Source of the DNA: CAIKBL01 sp050247235 | Lineage (GTDB): Bacteria; Pseudomonadota; Gammaproteobacteria; Ga0077536 | Length of the DNA: 64,000 bases | Assembly: GCA_050247235.1 (NCBI GenBank) | Contig: JBFWUN010000012.1 | Span: forward strand, 34,463 to 98,462 | Reading direction: 5' to 3' | Shown: in pieces, positions 8,753 to 18,286 of the stretch | Layout: each line of letters begins with the position of its first letter | Numbering within the stretch: the first letter of the stretch is position 1 | The notes under the pieces: model-generated | The model's input: only the letters and a program-made list of their open reading frames with translations | Told to the model about the DNA's origin: nothing | Databases searched by the model: none | Program-made: the position numbers and the translations under genes

Positions 8753-11299
8753 ATGACCGCCGACGCCATCTCTGCTCCCTGGTGTCGCGTCCTCGCGGAC
8801 GGACACACGCTCGTCGTGCCGACGGGCCGGCTGGGCGCGGTGCTGCGCGCGGCCTGGGATCGCGCGCAGGCCGATACCGGGGCCACGGCGTGGGCCGCGC
8901 CGCGCCTGCAGTCGTGGCAGGAATGGCTCGCGGACGCCGCCGCGCGACACCCCGCCGCGCTCGGTCACGCCGACGTGCTGCTCAGCCCCGCGCAGGAACT
9001 CGCGCTGTGGACGCGCGTCGTGGCGGACGACGCGATGCCATCGTTCACGCCACGCGCGACGGGCGCGCTGGCCCGCCTTGCGCAGCAGGCGTGGGCGGTG
9101 CGTCACGGGTACGACGTCGACACGGCAGGTGCGGGCGCGACACTCGAACAGCGCGCGTTCGCCGCGTGGAGCGCGCGTTTCGCCGAGGCCTGCACCGCGC
9201 TTCGCGTGATCGACGCGCCGCGCGTGCTCGATCGTCTGCCGCCGGGCGCGCGCGACGCCGCGGCGGCGAGCGCGGGCTTTTTCACGGCGAGCCCGGCGGT
9301 CCGTCGGCTGCTGCCCCCGGATATCACACCCGGGGCCGGAAGCCCGGTGCAGCCGCTTGCCTGCCTGCGTTACCCCGATCCGGAGGACGAGATCGCAGCC
9401 GCGCTCGCATGGGTCGCCGAATCGCGCACATCAGGCGTGCGCGCACCGGTGCTGGCCTGCGCGGATCCGGTACTCGCAGAGGCGCTGGAACGCGCGCTTC
9501 TGCGTGGGCTGCGGCCGGCCGCCGCACCACCGGACGAGCCGCGCCCGTTCCGCGCGATCGCGGGCGATGAGCCGCCCCCGCTGGTGACACTCGCACTCGA
9601 ATTTCTCGACCCGCAGGGCGAACCGACCCGCGCGCGCGCCGCCGCGCTGGTCACGAGCCCGTACTTCGGCGCCGGGATGCACAGCGCGGGGGACGCATTC
9701 CCGGCGCGCGTGCGGGCGGCGCACGTGCTGCTGACGGGAGGGGTCGACCCCGTCGCGTGGCCCCGTGTGCAGGCGGCCTGCCGCGAAGCCGGCTGTCACG
9801 ATCTCGAACCGCTGTGGGATGCGCAACGCACGCTCGCGGGGGATGCAAGGCGGCGCCTGTCCATTCGTCTGCGGCTCGCGCGGATCGAACAGGCGCTGGC
9901 GGGTGCAGGCTGGCCGGGGCACAGCGCCCTCGACACCGCCGAGGACGAGGACTACCGACGCTGGCGGCGGGTGCTCGACGAAGTCGCCACGCTCGATCTC
10001 GTGCTGGCACCGCAGACGCACGGCGACGTGTTGCAGGCCGTGCGCCGGGCCGTGCAGCGCGGCGCGTGGGGGCCGTCTCCCGCGCTCGACGCGGTGGAGA
10101 TCCTGTCGCTGGAAGAGCTCGCGGTGCTGGCGCCCGCGCGCGCGCGCATCGTCGGTCTGCACGCCGGCGCCTGGCCGCCGGTGGCGGACGTTACGCCGTT
10201 CCTGCCAGTGCTCGCGCAACGCCGCGCCGGGGTGCCCGCCGCATGCCGCGATCAGGCCTTCGAGCGTGCGCGCGCACTGCTCGGGGCGCTTGGCACCTGT
10301 GCCCTGACGGCGAGTTTCGCCGCGCACGCGGATGACGCGGAACAGCTGCCGGTGCAGGGCCTCGCGCTTGCGCTCGCAGACGGCGCGCCGGGTCCGGCGA
10401 CGCCAGGCCCGACGACAGCCTTCGAGCCGATCCCGGACGTGCCCGTTCCGCTGACGACGGCGGAGCGCGTACGCGGCGGCTCGGCGGTGCTGACCGACCA
10501 GTCGGCGTGCCCGTTCCGGGCATTCGCGCGGCATCGCCTGCACGCCGGGTCGCTCGACGACCCTCAACTCGGTCCGGACGCACGCCTGCGCGGAGAACTG
10601 GTCCATCGTGTGCTCGCCCGGTTCTGGTCGCAATGGCGGTCGCAGGCGGCGGTGCACGCGCTGTCCACTGCCGAGCGCGCCGCGGCCATCGCGGACGCGG
10701 TGGACGACACGTTCGCGACGCTCGGGGCGACACCGCCCGGCACTGGCCTCGAGCGCGACCGTGTCGCGCGGATTGCCGCCGAATGGCTCGCGGTGGATCT
10801 CGCGCGCCCGCCGTTCGCGGTGGTCGCGTGCGAGGCCGCGCGGCGACTCACCCTCGAGGCGCTCACGCTCGAACTGCGCATCGATCGCATCGATCGGCTC
10901 GCACACGGCGGCACGCTGCTCATCGACTACAAGACCGGGCGTGACGTCTCGCCGCGCCACTGGCAGCCGCCACGCCCGGAGCAGCCGCAGCTGCTGTCCT
11001 ACGCGCTGGCCGAACCGGACGCGCAGGGCATCGCGTTCGGCTGCGTCCGCACGGGGGACTGCCGTCTCCTCACGTCCCCGTCGAAAGTCACGACCGAAGC
11101 CCCGGACCCGGCCGCGTGGGCCGCCATGCGTGCCGACTGGCAGTCCGCGCTCGGCGCGCTTGCGCGGGAGTTCGTGACGGGTGCCGCCGAAGTCGCCCCG
11201 AGGGACGCGCAGAAAACCTGCCGGCAATGCGATCTGCACGTGCTGTGCCGTGTGCACGAAGTCGGCGCACTCGCCGCGGACGCCGCCGATGACGCCTGA
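8753..11299 (+). CDS. AddB-like PD-(D/E)XK nuclease
   Basis: 848 residues. The C-terminal third carries a RecB/AddB-type nuclease motif: LRIDRIDRL, then LLIDYKTG with Asp725 and Lys727, and a terminal cysteine set in KTCRQCDLHVLCR that matches the Fe-S clamp of AddB-class nucleases. The N-terminal part looks like an inactivated helicase scaffold (LVVPTGRLGAVLRAAW, WQEWLADA). It matches the proteobacterial group annotated as probable DNA repair protein. With the next gene it should form a helicase-nuclease for double-strand-break processing, the role of RecBCD or AddAB. The next gene overlaps it by 11 bases, indicating translational coupling. Confidence 0.85.
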   Translation: MTADAISAPWCRVLADGHTLVVPTGRLGAVLRAAWDRAQADTGATAWAAPRLQSWQEWLADAAARHPAALGHADVLLSPAQELALWTRVVADDAMPSFTPRATGALARLAQQAWAVRHGYDVDTAGAGATLEQRAFAAWSARFAEACTALRVIDAPRVLDRLPPGARDAAAASAGFFTASPAVRRLLPPDITPGAGSPVQPLACLRYPDPEDEIAAALAWVAESRTSGVRAPVLACADPVLAEALERALLRGLRPAAAPPDEPRPFRAIAGDEPPPLVTLALEFLDPQGEPTRARAAALVTSPYFGAGMHSAGDAFPARVRAAHVLLTGGVDPVAWPRVQAACREAGCHDLEPLWDAQRTLAGDARRRLSIRLRLARIEQALAGAGWPGHSALDTAEDEDYRRWRRVLDEVATLDLVLAPQTHGDVLQAVRRAVQRGAWGPSPALDAVEILSLEELAVLAPARARIVGLHAGAWPPVADVTPFLPVLAQRRAGVPAACRDQAFERARALLGALGTCALTASFAAHADDAEQLPVQGLALALADGAPGPATPGPTTAFEPIPDVPVPLTTAERVRGGSAVLTDQSACPFRAFARHRLHAGSLDDPQLGPDARLRGELVHRVLARFWSQWRSQAAVHALSTAERAAAIADAVDDTFATLGATPPGTGLERDRVARIAAEWLAVDLARPPFAVVACEAARRLTLEALTLELRIDRIDRLAHGGTLLIDYKTGRDVSPRHWQPPRPEQPQLLSYALAEPDAQGIAFGCVRTGDCRLLTSPSKVTTEAPDPAAWAAMRADWQSALGALAREFVTGAAEVAPRDAQKTCRQCDLHVLCRVHEVGALAADAADDA

Positions 11300-14200
11300 C
11301 GCATTGCACGACGCGGCGGCACGTGCCACCGCGTGCGATCCGACGTACTCCTGCATCGTGGAAGCGGCGGCAGGTTCGGGCAAGACAGCGCTGCTGACCC
11401 AACGGTTTCTCGCGCTGCTCGCACGCGTCGCGGCGCCGGAGGAGATCGTCGCGATCACGTTCACGCGCAAGGCCGCGGCCGAGATGCGCGCCCGCGTGCT
11501 GAAAGCCTTCGCGCTCGCCGCTGCGCCGCCCGCTGGCGACGAGCCGGCACGCACACTGCAGATGCTCGCCCGCGCCGCGGTGGCACGCGATGCCGACGCG
11601 GGCTGGCGGCTACGCGAGAATCCTGCGCGTCTGCGCATCATGACAATCGACGCGTTGACCGGCGCGCTCGTCCGGCGTCTGCCGCTGCAGTCCGGGCTGG
11701 TGCCGGGGTCCGCGCTCGGCGAGGACCCGCGCGAACTCTACCGTCTTGCCGCGCGTCGCACCTTGCTGATCGCCGAGGACGAGGACGAGGACGGCGAATG
11801 GCGCCGCGCGGTCCGCGCGGTACTCGCCGATCACGACAACGACTGGCGCCGCCTCGAGGAGCGCATCGTGGACCTGCTCGCCCGGCGCGACCAATGGCTC
11901 GACGCGGTGGTGGGCACACCTTCGCGCGACGCGCTCGACGCCGCCCGGAGGCAGCTCATCGAACGCGATTTCACTTCGATGGTGCGCGAATGCCCGGCGC
12001 TGTTGCACGAGCGGCTCGTCGAACTCGCGCGCTGGATCGGGCAGTCCGTCGCCATGCGCGATCCCGCCGCCCCGGAGGCGGATCTCGCGACGTTCGCCGG
12101 GCTCCCGGGCGAAGTCGCGCGGTGGTGCTGCCTGGCGCAGGCGGTGCTGAAGCAGGACGGCGGGATCTACCGCCGGATCCCGAAAGCGCTGGAACCGGGA
12201 CGCGAATCGGACCTTGCCGCATTCCGCGCGGCATGGCGCGCGCTGGCCGAGGCGCTGGACGCCGCGCCGGGATGGCACGCGCGATTCGCCGCGCTGCGCC
12301 GGCTGCCGGCGCTGCGTTACGGTGACCGCGAATACGTCCGTCTCGGGCACCTGCTCACCCTGCTGCGTCTCGCGGTCGCCCAGTGGCGGCTCGTCAGCGC
12401 CGAAGTCGGGACGATCGACTTCACCGAACAGGCGCTCGCGGCCGTGACCGCGCTCGGCAGCGACGAGGCGCCAAGCGATCTCGCGCTGGCGCTCGATTAC
12501 CGGCTCGCGCACCTGCTGATCGACGAGTTCCAGGACACCTCGCGCAGCCAGTACGCCCTGCTCGAGCGACTCGTCGCGGGCTGGACCGGCGCCGACGGAC
12601 GCACGCTGTTCCTGGTGGGCGACCCGATGCAATCCATCTATCGCTTCCGCGACGCGGACGTGAACCTCTTCCAGGCGACGCTCGCGGCGCGGCGCTTTGC
12701 CCAGGTGCCGCTCGCGGCGCTGCGACTCACTGCCAATTTCCGCACGTGCCCGCGGGTTCTCGGCTGGTTGAACGACTCGCTTGCCCGTACGTTCGCGCAG
12801 GCGGATCGCGCGTTGCCGACGTTTCACCCGTTTCAGGCCACGCGCGAGGACGACGTGCTCGCGGAAGTTGCCGTGCATGCCGTGTCGGCCGACGCGGTGG
12901 CAGCGCGCGCGATCGGGATCATCGAACGCACCTGGGCGCGTGCGCCCGAAGCGACGATTGCGATCCTCGTGCGCAGCCGTGCGCACCTGGGTACGCTGCC
13001 GCGTGCGCTCGCGTCCGCCGGCATTCCGCTCGCGACCAACGACATCGACGCGCTCGGCGCAATCCCGTGCGTGAACGACCTCGCGGCGCTGACGCGTGCG
13101 CTGGCGGATCCGGCGGACCGCACCGCCTGGTTCGCAGTGCTGCGGGCGCCGTGGTGCGGATTGCCGCTCGTCTGCCTGCGCGAAGTGGCGGGTGACGCGC
13201 GCGATGGCCTCGTGTGGACACGGATTGCCGAACCGACGTGTGGCGCCGGCTGGCCTGCGGCTGAACGGGCACGACTCGCGCGCGTGCGCACGGTATTCGG
13301 TCATGCTTTCGCGGCACGCGGCCGGCAGTCGCACGCGCGGCTCGTCGAATCCACGTGGCACGCGCTCGGTGGTCCGGCAACGCTCGGCGATCCCGCGGAA
13401 CTGCGCCACGTTCATCGCTTCCTGGCGCTCGTCGCAGCGCTCGAAACCGCCGACGAACCGCTCACGGGACCGCGCCTCGCGAGTCGCATCGCCGAGGAGT
13501 TTGCGCCGTTTCCGCGCCAGGACGGGCGCGCGGTGGAGGTCATGACCGTGCATCGCGCGAAAGGCCTGGAGTTCGACGTGGTGCTGCTGCCCGAACTCCA
13601 GCGCGCCGTCCAGCGCGAACCGCACTCGTTGCTGCAGGGCCATGCGGTCGCCGGCGTGCCGCCGCTGTTCGCCACGCCACCGCCGGTCGGCGCCGACGGC
13701 GACGCTGGAGACGACGCGCTGTACGAATTCCTGCGTGACGCGGCAAAAGCCTCGCTGGCGGATGAAGGATACCGATTGCTGTACGTCGCGCTGACGCGTG
13801 CGCGTCGCGCGCTGCACCTGTTCTGTGCACCGCCCGAACCGGGTCGAGTACCGCGCCGCGACAGTTTTCTCGGCATGCTGTGGCCAGCGCTCGCAGATGC
13901 CGTCATCGCGACTGCGCCGGCGCCGGACGCGGCGGCCGCGCCGGTCACGCGACACGCCGCACGGCGCGTGGTGGAACAGGCACTGCCGCCGCCGGCGCAG
14001 CTGCCGCGACATCCGGTGCAACGCGTCCCCGTGCCGTTCGAGTGGGCGAGCCCGCTCGCCAAACCCATCGGCACCGTCACCCACGCGTTCCTGCAGGCCA
14101 TGGCCGAAGGCGGCGCTTTCGCGTTGCCGACCTCGGCGGCGATGCAGGCGCGCCTGCGTGCACTCGGGCTCCGCGGGCGCGAGATCATCCAGGCGGAACG

Positions 14201-14564
14201 TGAAGTCGCCCGCGCACTGGCCGCCACGCGCGACAGTCCGCGCGGCCGCTGGCTGTTCGACCCCACACACCGCGAGGCACGCAGCGAGTACCGGATTACG
14301 GCACTGCGCGAAGGTCGCGTGACCGACGTGATCGTCGACCGTACGTTCGTGACGGCGGCGGGCGTGCGGTGGATCGTGGACTTCAAGACGAGCGCGCACG
14401 AGGGCGGGGATCTCGCTGCGTTCATGGCGTCCGAAGTGGAACGCTACCGGCCGCAGCTCGAGGCGTATGCCCGCGTATTCGCCGCGCTGTCCCCGCAACC
14501 CATCATGCTCGGCCTGTACTATCCGCGACTCGATGCCTGGCGCGAGTGGCCGGCGCCGGGCTGA
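11289..14564 (+). CDS. AddA-like UvrD-family helicase-nuclease
   Basis: 1091 residues from an ATG inside the end of the previous gene (ATGACGCCTGA overlap). Superfamily 1 motifs in order: Walker A EAAAGSGKTALL near residue 28, AITFTRKAAAEMRARV (Ia), LLIDEFQDTSRSQY (II, Asp at about 412), FLVGDPMQSIYRFRDAD (III), TANFRTCP (IV), VMTVHRAKGLEFDVVLLPEL (V), LLYVALTRAR (VI). A C-terminal RecB-like nuclease has WIVDFKTS. It is expected to work with the upstream AddB-like protein in recombinational repair. Two nuclease modules plus one helicase is the AddAB arrangement. Confidence 0.9.
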   Translation: MTPDALHDAAARATACDPTYSCIVEAAAGSGKTALLTQRFLALLARVAAPEEIVAITFTRKAAAEMRARVLKAFALAAAPPAGDEPARTLQMLARAAVARDADAGWRLRENPARLRIMTIDALTGALVRRLPLQSGLVPGSALGEDPRELYRLAARRTLLIAEDEDEDGEWRRAVRAVLADHDNDWRRLEERIVDLLARRDQWLDAVVGTPSRDALDAARRQLIERDFTSMVRECPALLHERLVELARWIGQSVAMRDPAAPEADLATFAGLPGEVARWCCLAQAVLKQDGGIYRRIPKALEPGRESDLAAFRAAWRALAEALDAAPGWHARFAALRRLPALRYGDREYVRLGHLLTLLRLAVAQWRLVSAEVGTIDFTEQALAAVTALGSDEAPSDLALALDYRLAHLLIDEFQDTSRSQYALLERLVAGWTGADGRTLFLVGDPMQSIYRFRDADVNLFQATLAARRFAQVPLAALRLTANFRTCPRVLGWLNDSLARTFAQADRALPTFHPFQATREDDVLAEVAVHAVSADAVAARAIGIIERTWARAPEATIAILVRSRAHLGTLPRALASAGIPLATNDIDALGAIPCVNDLAALTRALADPADRTAWFAVLRAPWCGLPLVCLREVAGDARDGLVWTRIAEPTCGAGWPAAERARLARVRTVFGHAFAARGRQSHARLVESTWHALGGPATLGDPAELRHVHRFLALVAALETADEPLTGPRLASRIAEEFAPFPRQDGRAVEVMTVHRAKGLEFDVVLLPELQRAVQREPHSLLQGHAVAGVPPLFATPPPVGADGDAGDDALYEFLRDAAKASLADEGYRLLYVALTRARRALHLFCAPPEPGRVPRRDSFLGMLWPALADAVIATAPAPDAAAAPVTRHAARRVVEQALPPPAQLPRHPVQRVPVPFEWASPLAKPIGTVTHAFLQAMAEGGAFALPTSAAMQARLRALGLRGREIIQAEREVARALAATRDSPRGRWLFDPTHREARSEYRITALREGRVTDVIVDRTFVTAAGVRWIVDFKTSAHEGGDLAAFMASEVERYRPQLEAYARVFAALSPQPIMLGLYYPRLDAWREWPAPG

Positions 14565-14608
14565 TCCGAACCCGCGGGCGGATCAGACCGCGGCGCGACA
14601 CCACGCAT

Positions 14609-15250
14609 TCAGCCGGGACCGGCCCGGCGTCGCCGCCGCGCCAGCGCGAACAGGCCGGCTCCGAACAGCCAGCCGGCGGCGGGTGCCGGCACCGCGCTGA
14701 TCGCGGCCACCCGGCCATGCAGCGTGAAGTCATCCAGGCGCCACGTCCCGAGCGACGAGCTGGCGCCAGTGGCAGCGAGCAGGAGCTCCACCGGCCCGGT
14801 GCGGTCCGGCAGTTCGAGTGCGATGAGGCTCGAGGTGTACGTGCTGGTGGTCGCCCCGGTTGCAAGAACCGCATCGCCTGCCTTCATCTCCCAGGTGGCG
14901 GGACCGGTCGCCGTTGCGCTCTGCATGAACTCGAGCGTGTCCAACGTCAGCGCGAAGCCGGCGGCGGGTGTCAGGGTGAGGCGCAGGGTGTTGCCGTCGT
15001 GGAATGATCGCGCACTCATCGCGAATCCGGGTGTCCGGGAGACGCTGCGCAAGGTTCCGTCCGTGTCTTCCCAGGCGTCGACCTGCAGCCCGGTCGCGAC
15101 GTCCTCGGGCGCGAGACTGAACGCACCGGACGGGTCTTCGAAGTCGAACCGCGCGAGCAGCGCGGCCGAGGCACCCGTCCAGGGTACGCTGCCGATGAGC
15201 GTGGTGAAGGCGAGTGCGCACGCGCGCCGCCGGGTCGATCTCACTTCCAT
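14609..15250 (-). CDS. PEP-CTERM-type surface protein
   Basis: 213 residues. A signal peptide (RRRACALAFTTLIGSVPWTGASA) is followed by a beta-rich body and a classical C-terminal sorting signal: VPAPAAGWLFGAGLFALARRRRR, that is, a VP-x-P box, a membrane span and an arginine cluster. Proteins of this class are sorted by exosortase in polysaccharide-producing Gram-negatives. No exosortase gene is in this window. AGGAAA seven bases upstream supports the ATG. The function of the body is unknown. Confidence 0.8.
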   Translation of the reverse strand: MEVRSTRRRACALAFTTLIGSVPWTGASAALLARFDFEDPSGAFSLAPEDVATGLQVDAWEDTDGTLRSVSRTPGFAMSARSFHDGNTLRLTLTPAAGFALTLDTLEFMQSATATGPATWEMKAGDAVLATGATTSTYTSSLIALELPDRTGPVELLLAATGASSSLGTWRLDDFTLHGRVAAISAVPAPAAGWLFGAGLFALARRRRRAGPG

Positions 15251-15289
15251 GTGGATTTCCTCGTTCTGTTGGGATGGTAGGCGGTCTCC

Positions 15290-15310
15290 CCGGGCACCTC
15301 CTGTGCCCGG
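15290..15310. other. 8-bp hairpin upstream of PEP-CTERM gene
   Basis: CCGGGCAC and GTGCCCGG flank a five-base loop, about 40 bases upstream of the PEP-CTERM start. No T tract follows on either strand, so it is not a convincing terminator. It could be a leader hairpin or operator. The rest of 15251-15427 shows nothing else recognisable. Confidence 0.4.
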
Positions 15311-15427
15311 ACGACGGTCAGCCTACGGGCGGCGCGACACGGTCCGCAATGCCGGCAGGCGCGAAGGAAACCATGGATTCTTCCCGCCGGTGCGGCGGCA
15401 GGTGGTCCGCGCGGCGAACGGCCGCAG

Positions 15428-16840
15428 CTACCGCCGGGCCTGGGGTTCGCCGACCTGTCCGCTGGCAAAACTCACCAGCAGCGAGGCCGGACCGCTCTCG
15501 ATGCGGTGGATGAGCTCGGTCTGACGGTTGATGCCCGTCTTGTGGAAGATGTGCTTCAGGTGCGTGCGGGCGGTGTTGACGGAGATCTCGAGTTCCTCCG
15601 CGGCCTCGTCAAGCGTCATGCCGTTGGTCATGAACTGCACCAGCTTGGCCTCGGTATGCGTGAGTCCGTACAGTCCGGTCAGCACGTCGAACGAGACCTG
15701 GCGCGGGCTCGCCGTGTCGAACAGGTAGACGAGGATCTGCACATCCGACTCCGCACCGCCGACAGCGGGGACCGGCGCCACCACCAGTTCGACATGTTCA
15801 CGCGACATCGGCGCGCGCACGAACATCGCACCGCTCGCCTCGTCTTGACCCGCACGCGCACGCGCCGCGGCGGTCTCCACGAGTTCCTTCAGGCGCAGGT
15901 CGAATTGCCGATCGGTCAGGGTCAGCGTGTCGTTGCGGATCTCGACGCCACGATGGCGCCCCAGTGCGTCACGGGCGCTGCGGTTCAGGTGGCGCACCCG
16001 CAGGTCCGCGCCCACGATGAGGACGCCGTGGCTGACCGCATCGAGCGCGCGCACGAGCGCTCGCTCGGAGGAACGCGGCTCGAGCCGGCCCGTGAGCCTG
16101 GCGCCGGTCACGAGTTTCAGGGCCACGCCGAACACGCGGCCACGCGAGTCGTAGAGCGGCGTGAGCGCGTCCGTGCAGGGATCGCTGCCACCGAAGCGCC
16201 CACCCTGCGGGCGGACGAGATTCTCCTCGGTAGCCTCGTGCGTCACGCGGCGGACAATCTCGGTCGCCTGCGCGAGCGGCATGTCGTAGAGGACCGCCAG
16301 CAGATCTGCCAGCGGCCGGCCGAGCACCTGTCGGCGTTGCCAGCCGATGATGTACTCGGCCGAGTTGTTCACGAAGCCGACGCGACCCTCCGTGTCGGCC
16401 GTGATCACCCCGTCCGTCGGACGTTCATCGGGCGCTGCACTCGGCGCGGGCATCGCCGCCGTCAGTGGCGGATCCCGGTGCAGCGCCATGTCGATCGCGG
16501 TGAGCAGATCCTTGGTCGTGAACGGCTTGTTGATGAAACCCGCGGGTCGGGTGGAGCGCGCACGCTCGAGCAGCTTGGTGTCGACGTGCGCGGAGATGTA
16601 GATGACCGGAATATCGTGGCGCGCACGGATCCGCTGGGCCGTCTCGATCCCGTCCATGCCCTCTCCGAGGCGCACGTCCATCAGGATCAGATCCGGTTTG
16701 AGCTCGGCGGCCTTCTCGATCGCCTCGAAACCGTCTTTCGCGATCGCGGAGACATCGTAGCCCAGCCCACGCAACCGGAGTTTCAGCGCGCCCGCCACCG
16801 CGCGCTGATCCTCGACGATCATGATCTGTTCGCGCGCCAT
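15428..16840 (-). CDS. response regulator: receiver, PAS, LuxR HTH
   Basis: 470 residues. The N-terminal receiver begins MAREQIMIVEDQ, with Asp55 in LILMDVRLGEGMDG, Ser in VIYISAH and Lys in FINKPF. A PAS domain follows (about 150-260: ITADTEGRVGFVNNSAEYIIGW), then a second PAS-like stretch (GVLIVGADLRVRHLNRSARDAL) and a C-terminal LuxR HTH (GLTHTEAKLVQFMTNGMTLDEAAEELEISVNTARTHLKHIFHKTG). Receiver plus sensory PAS plus output in one chain suggests integration of a kinase signal with a small-ligand or redox input. No kinase is adjacent, so it is an orphan. Confidence 0.85.
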   Translation of the reverse strand: MAREQIMIVEDQRAVAGALKLRLRGLGYDVSAIAKDGFEAIEKAAELKPDLILMDVRLGEGMDGIETAQRIRARHDIPVIYISAHVDTKLLERARSTRPAGFINKPFTTKDLLTAIDMALHRDPPLTAAMPAPSAAPDERPTDGVITADTEGRVGFVNNSAEYIIGWQRRQVLGRPLADLLAVLYDMPLAQATEIVRRVTHEATEENLVRPQGGRFGGSDPCTDALTPLYDSRGRVFGVALKLVTGARLTGRLEPRSSERALVRALDAVSHGVLIVGADLRVRHLNRSARDALGRHRGVEIRNDTLTLTDRQFDLRLKELVETAAARARAGQDEASGAMFVRAPMSREHVELVVAPVPAVGGAESDVQILVYLFDTASPRQVSFDVLTGLYGLTHTEAKLVQFMTNGMTLDEAAEELEISVNTARTHLKHIFHKTGINRQTELIHRIESGPASLLVSFASGQVGEPQARR

Positions 16841-16895
16841 TCGCTCAGCGGGGTGGTCGACGGGGCGCGCCGCCCGGGCTACTTCCTTGCGTCAT

Positions 16896-17912
16896 TCAAT
16901 GGTCGTCCCTGAATTGTCGCTGCAGCATCTCGCGGCGCTCCTGCGCGTCCACGGTCAGCGTGGCGATTGGTCGTGCTTCGAGGCGCCCCAGGCCGATTTC
17001 CTCCCCGGTCTCCTCGCAGTACCCGTAGCTCCCGTCTTCGATGCGCTTCAATGCCTGATCAATCTTGTTCAGCAGCTTGCGGTAGCGGTCACGGGTGCGC
17101 AGTTCGAGAATGTTGTCACTCTCGCGGCTCGCACGTTCCGCCTCGTCGCCCACGTCGCGTGTCTCGGTCCGCAGGTGTTCGAGGGTTTCCTGTGATTCCA
17201 GAATCAGTTCCTGGCGCCAGTTCAGCAGTTTCTGCTTGAAATAGGCCAGATGCAGCGGGCACATGTACTCTTCGTTGGGCGAAGGACGGTACCCCTCGGG
17301 TAGTTTGATCTCGTCCAGATTGATTACCTTGCGTACCGGGCTCGCGGCCTTGGCGGCAGGTTTGGCTGCCTTCCTGACCGGCTCCGTCTTGGGTTTCTTG
17401 TCTGCCGGGAGCGTACCCGGCGCGTTCGCCGTTCCCTTGGCAGGCGCCGCCGGAGCAGGGGCCGGTGCAGGGACGGTTGGTGTTTTACGGGCCGCCGGTT
17501 TGCGCACGGTCACGGGTGCCGCCGGCGGCGGTGCCGGCGCCTTTTTCGGAGCCGCGGCCTTGGCGGGTACCGCCGCAGGTTTCGCGGTCTTCGGCGCGGG
17601 CGCCCTGATGGCGCTTTTCGCCGCCGGTTTGACCGGCGGCGCAGCTTTCCGGGCCGCCGGCTTCGCTGCCGCGGCCTTGCGCGTGGTTGCCGCACGCGCC
17701 GGCGCGGTTTTCGCGGTCCGGCTCGCGCCCTTCGTCGGGGACTTGGCTTTCGGCGCCTTCGCCGCGGCCTTCTTGGCGACCGTCCTGGCCGCGGACTTCG
17801 CGGCCGCCTTGCGGGCCGCGGTGGGCGCTGCCTTGGCCGCGGTCTTCTTCTTGCCGGGCGTCGCTGGCCGCGTGGTCTTGGCGGTCGATGCCTTGACTTT
17901 GGGTTTCGCCAC
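16896..17912 (-). CDS. DksA-family regulator with Ala/Lys-rich N-terminal tail
   Basis: 338 residues from a GTG at 17912, chosen because TTGGAGGAAGCGCGC precedes it with correct spacing. The C-terminal 130 residues are DksA-like: YMCPLHLAYFKQKLL, a coiled coil with tip motif DEAERAS, and YGYCEETGEEIGLGRLEARPIATLTVDAQER. Canonical DksA has two CXXC pairs here; this one has CEET and TVDA, so three of four zinc cysteines are absent. The first 200 residues are almost only Ala, Lys, Pro, Thr and Val, resembling histone H1-like tails such as that of AlgP. DksA binds the RNA polymerase secondary channel. The tail may bind nucleic acid (inference). Confidence 0.85.
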   Translation of the reverse strand: MAKPKVKASTAKTTRPATPGKKKTAAKAAPTAARKAAAKSAARTVAKKAAAKAPKAKSPTKGASRTAKTAPARAATTRKAAAAKPAARKAAPPVKPAAKSAIRAPAPKTAKPAAVPAKAAAPKKAPAPPPAAPVTVRKPAARKTPTVPAPAPAPAAPAKGTANAPGTLPADKKPKTEPVRKAAKPAAKAASPVRKVINLDEIKLPEGYRPSPNEEYMCPLHLAYFKQKLLNWRQELILESQETLEHLRTETRDVGDEAERASRESDNILELRTRDRYRKLLNKIDQALKRIEDGSYGYCEETGEEIGLGRLEARPIATLTVDAQERREMLQRQFRDDH

Positions 17913-18286
17913 GCGCGCTTCCTCCAATCAGTTTCGCTAGTCGTTGCGAGCGATTATCCGCTAAACCTAAAAAACTGCTTTATGTTCAGCGGATGGCACG
18001 ATAATCATTTTCAGGTATCAACGCAACGAGTGAGAAAGCCTCCTGGGGGCGGGCTCGCGGACGCGTGCAGGCCGGTGCGCGGGCGCGTGAACCGCGTCGC
18101 GCAAGCACGCACCGCTGGCGGGGATCGCGCGCCTCGGGGCCGCTTCCACACCTCCGTGTGCATTTAGTAGTATTCGCGCACCATCGGGGCGCTGACTGGG
18201 AGACAGACCCCGCTGTCCACCCAAAGAATTATGTTGCGGTCCGGAACAGCCCCACGGGGCATGCCGGCGTCGAGGAGCCATCAAGA
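17913..18286. other. 374-base divergent intergenic region
   Basis: Lies between the divergent dksA-like and cytochrome c genes. It contains an AT-rich patch near 17966-18010, with GATAAT on the minus strand at 17953-17958 (towards the dksA-like gene) and GATAAT on the plus strand at 18000-18005. Neither has a clear -35. GAGGAG at about 18272 is the ribosome-binding site of the cytochrome. Positions 18200-18220 hold a short ACAGACCCCG stretch also found in the inverted repeat at 38421. No gene is seen. Confidence 0.5.

Noticed and set aside
11610..14498. Minus-strand 962-residue open frame
   Set aside because: Antisense to the AddA-like helicase, which shows all SF1 motifs; the shadow has none.
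15290..15310. Intrinsic terminator
   Set aside because: Good stem but no T tract on either strand, and it lies upstream of a start codon rather than after a gene.
17340..17900. Plus-strand Ala/Gly-rich open frame as a membrane protein
   Set aside because: It is the antisense of the Ala/Lys-rich tail of the DksA-like protein; low complexity on one strand mirrors the other.
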